Shown here piece by piece: positions 5,287-5,435 of a DNA stretch of 5,435 nt. Positions within the stretch are counted from its first letter, which is position 1. Each line of letters starts with the position of its first letter. The notes under the pieces were generated by a model that was not told the DNA's origin, ran no database searches, and worked only from the letters and a program-made list of their open reading frames with translations. Source of the stretch: Opitutia bacterium (GTDB taxonomy: Bacteria > Verrucomicrobiota > Verrucomicrobiia > Opitutales > JANYEO01); assembly GCA_025363025.1 (NCBI GenBank), contig JANYEO010000225.1, positions 1-5,435 of the forward strand, in the 5' to 3' direction. A program made the translations under genes and the position numbers.

Positions 5287-5435
5287 CTCTTGCACCTGCT
5301 CGGCCGTCGGACTCTGGCCGGGGTTCAGGTTGTTGGTCCAGTCCGCAACGTCGGACGGGAGGCGGGGAAGGTCGAGAAAGTCCAGGCTGACAAACTTTGA
5401 AAACGGAAAGATCCCTTTTGACTCTTCCAGGTGAC
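5162..5435. repeat. Large imperfect inverted repeat at the right edge (124-bp arms, 26-nt loop)
   Basis: The left arm 5162-5285 equals the reverse complement of 5312-5435 except at 5250/5347 and 5277/5320; the loop-edge pair 5286/5311 also differs. All three differences are at third codon positions and are synonymous (Val, Pro, Ser). The right arm reaches the last base of the window, so the repeat probably extends further. It may be a chimera or assembly join of two variants, or a real head-to-head arrangement. Confidence 0.95.
5287..5435 (-). pseudogene. Inverted second-variant fragment of the polymerase gene
   Basis: Read leftward from the right edge, the minus strand re-encodes the polymerase segment from HLEESKGIFPF to NPGQS. 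It then continues in the same frame through the loop as PTAEQVQE before entering the mirror image of the plus-strand arm near 5286. The loop residues plausibly continue the polymerase: family members commonly have a polar Ser-Pro-containing stretch after the FP motif. So the opposite strand, not the plus strand, seems to carry the true continuation. It is partial and has no promoter or start in view. Confidence 0.6.

Noticed and set aside
5287..5400. C-terminal end of the polymerase frame up to the TGA at 5398
   Set aside because: This part translates the reverse complement of the gene's own 5' segment, so the open frame is accidental and the stop is not the real end.
1..5435. Bacterial genes, tRNA, rRNA or CRISPR
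   Set aside because: No Shine-Dalgarno-led operons, cloverleaf-like segments or regularly spaced repeats were seen, and spliced coding and TATA/CRE elements point to a eukaryotic setting.

Overview
The window looks like part of a nuclear double-stranded DNA virus, or a virus-like mobile element such as a Polinton or adintovirus, from a eukaryotic and probably animal host. It has TATA boxes, a full CRE site, Kozak-type starts and many very short introns with GT-AG or GC-AG ends. There are no Shine-Dalgarno sites. The best recognised protein is the N-terminal part of a family B DNA polymerase with exonuclease motifs I and II. The exact virus family cannot be fixed without a search.

Layout: two transcription units diverge from a central control region (about 1388-1745). 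Leftward, a TATA box at 1431-1440 drives a four-exon gene (1387 down to 62). Removing three introns of 64, 58 and 58 nt gives one unbroken 381-residue protein. It ends in an acidic stretch, a polyalanine tract and a basic nuclear-localisation-type motif, and it was not recognised. Just past its stop, a further leftward ORF rich in acidic residues starts at 47 and runs off the left edge.

Rightward, a TATA box at 1718-1726 drives an untranslated leader exon (about 1746-1829), a leader intron, and then a chain of short exons. Removing introns of 63, 64 and 65 nt gives a 184-residue protein (2138-2884), also unrecognised. A further 68-nt intron (2891-2958) leads into the polymerase exon (2959 onward). 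The reading frame is continuous across that last junction except for one TAG, so the small protein and the polymerase are either separate products or one gene with a regulated or broken joint.

The polymerase is cut off at the right edge by an inverted repeat. Bases 5162-5285 reappear in reverse complement at 5312-5435. The two arms differ only at third codon positions, and the 26-nt loop encodes a plausible continuation of the polymerase on the opposite strand. True polymerase sequence on the plus strand therefore ends near 5286, and everything to its right is a mirror copy from a slightly different variant.

A spliced nuclear protein and a replicative polymerase driven from a shared divergent promoter resembles an early or replication gene block. 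That functional reading is inference.
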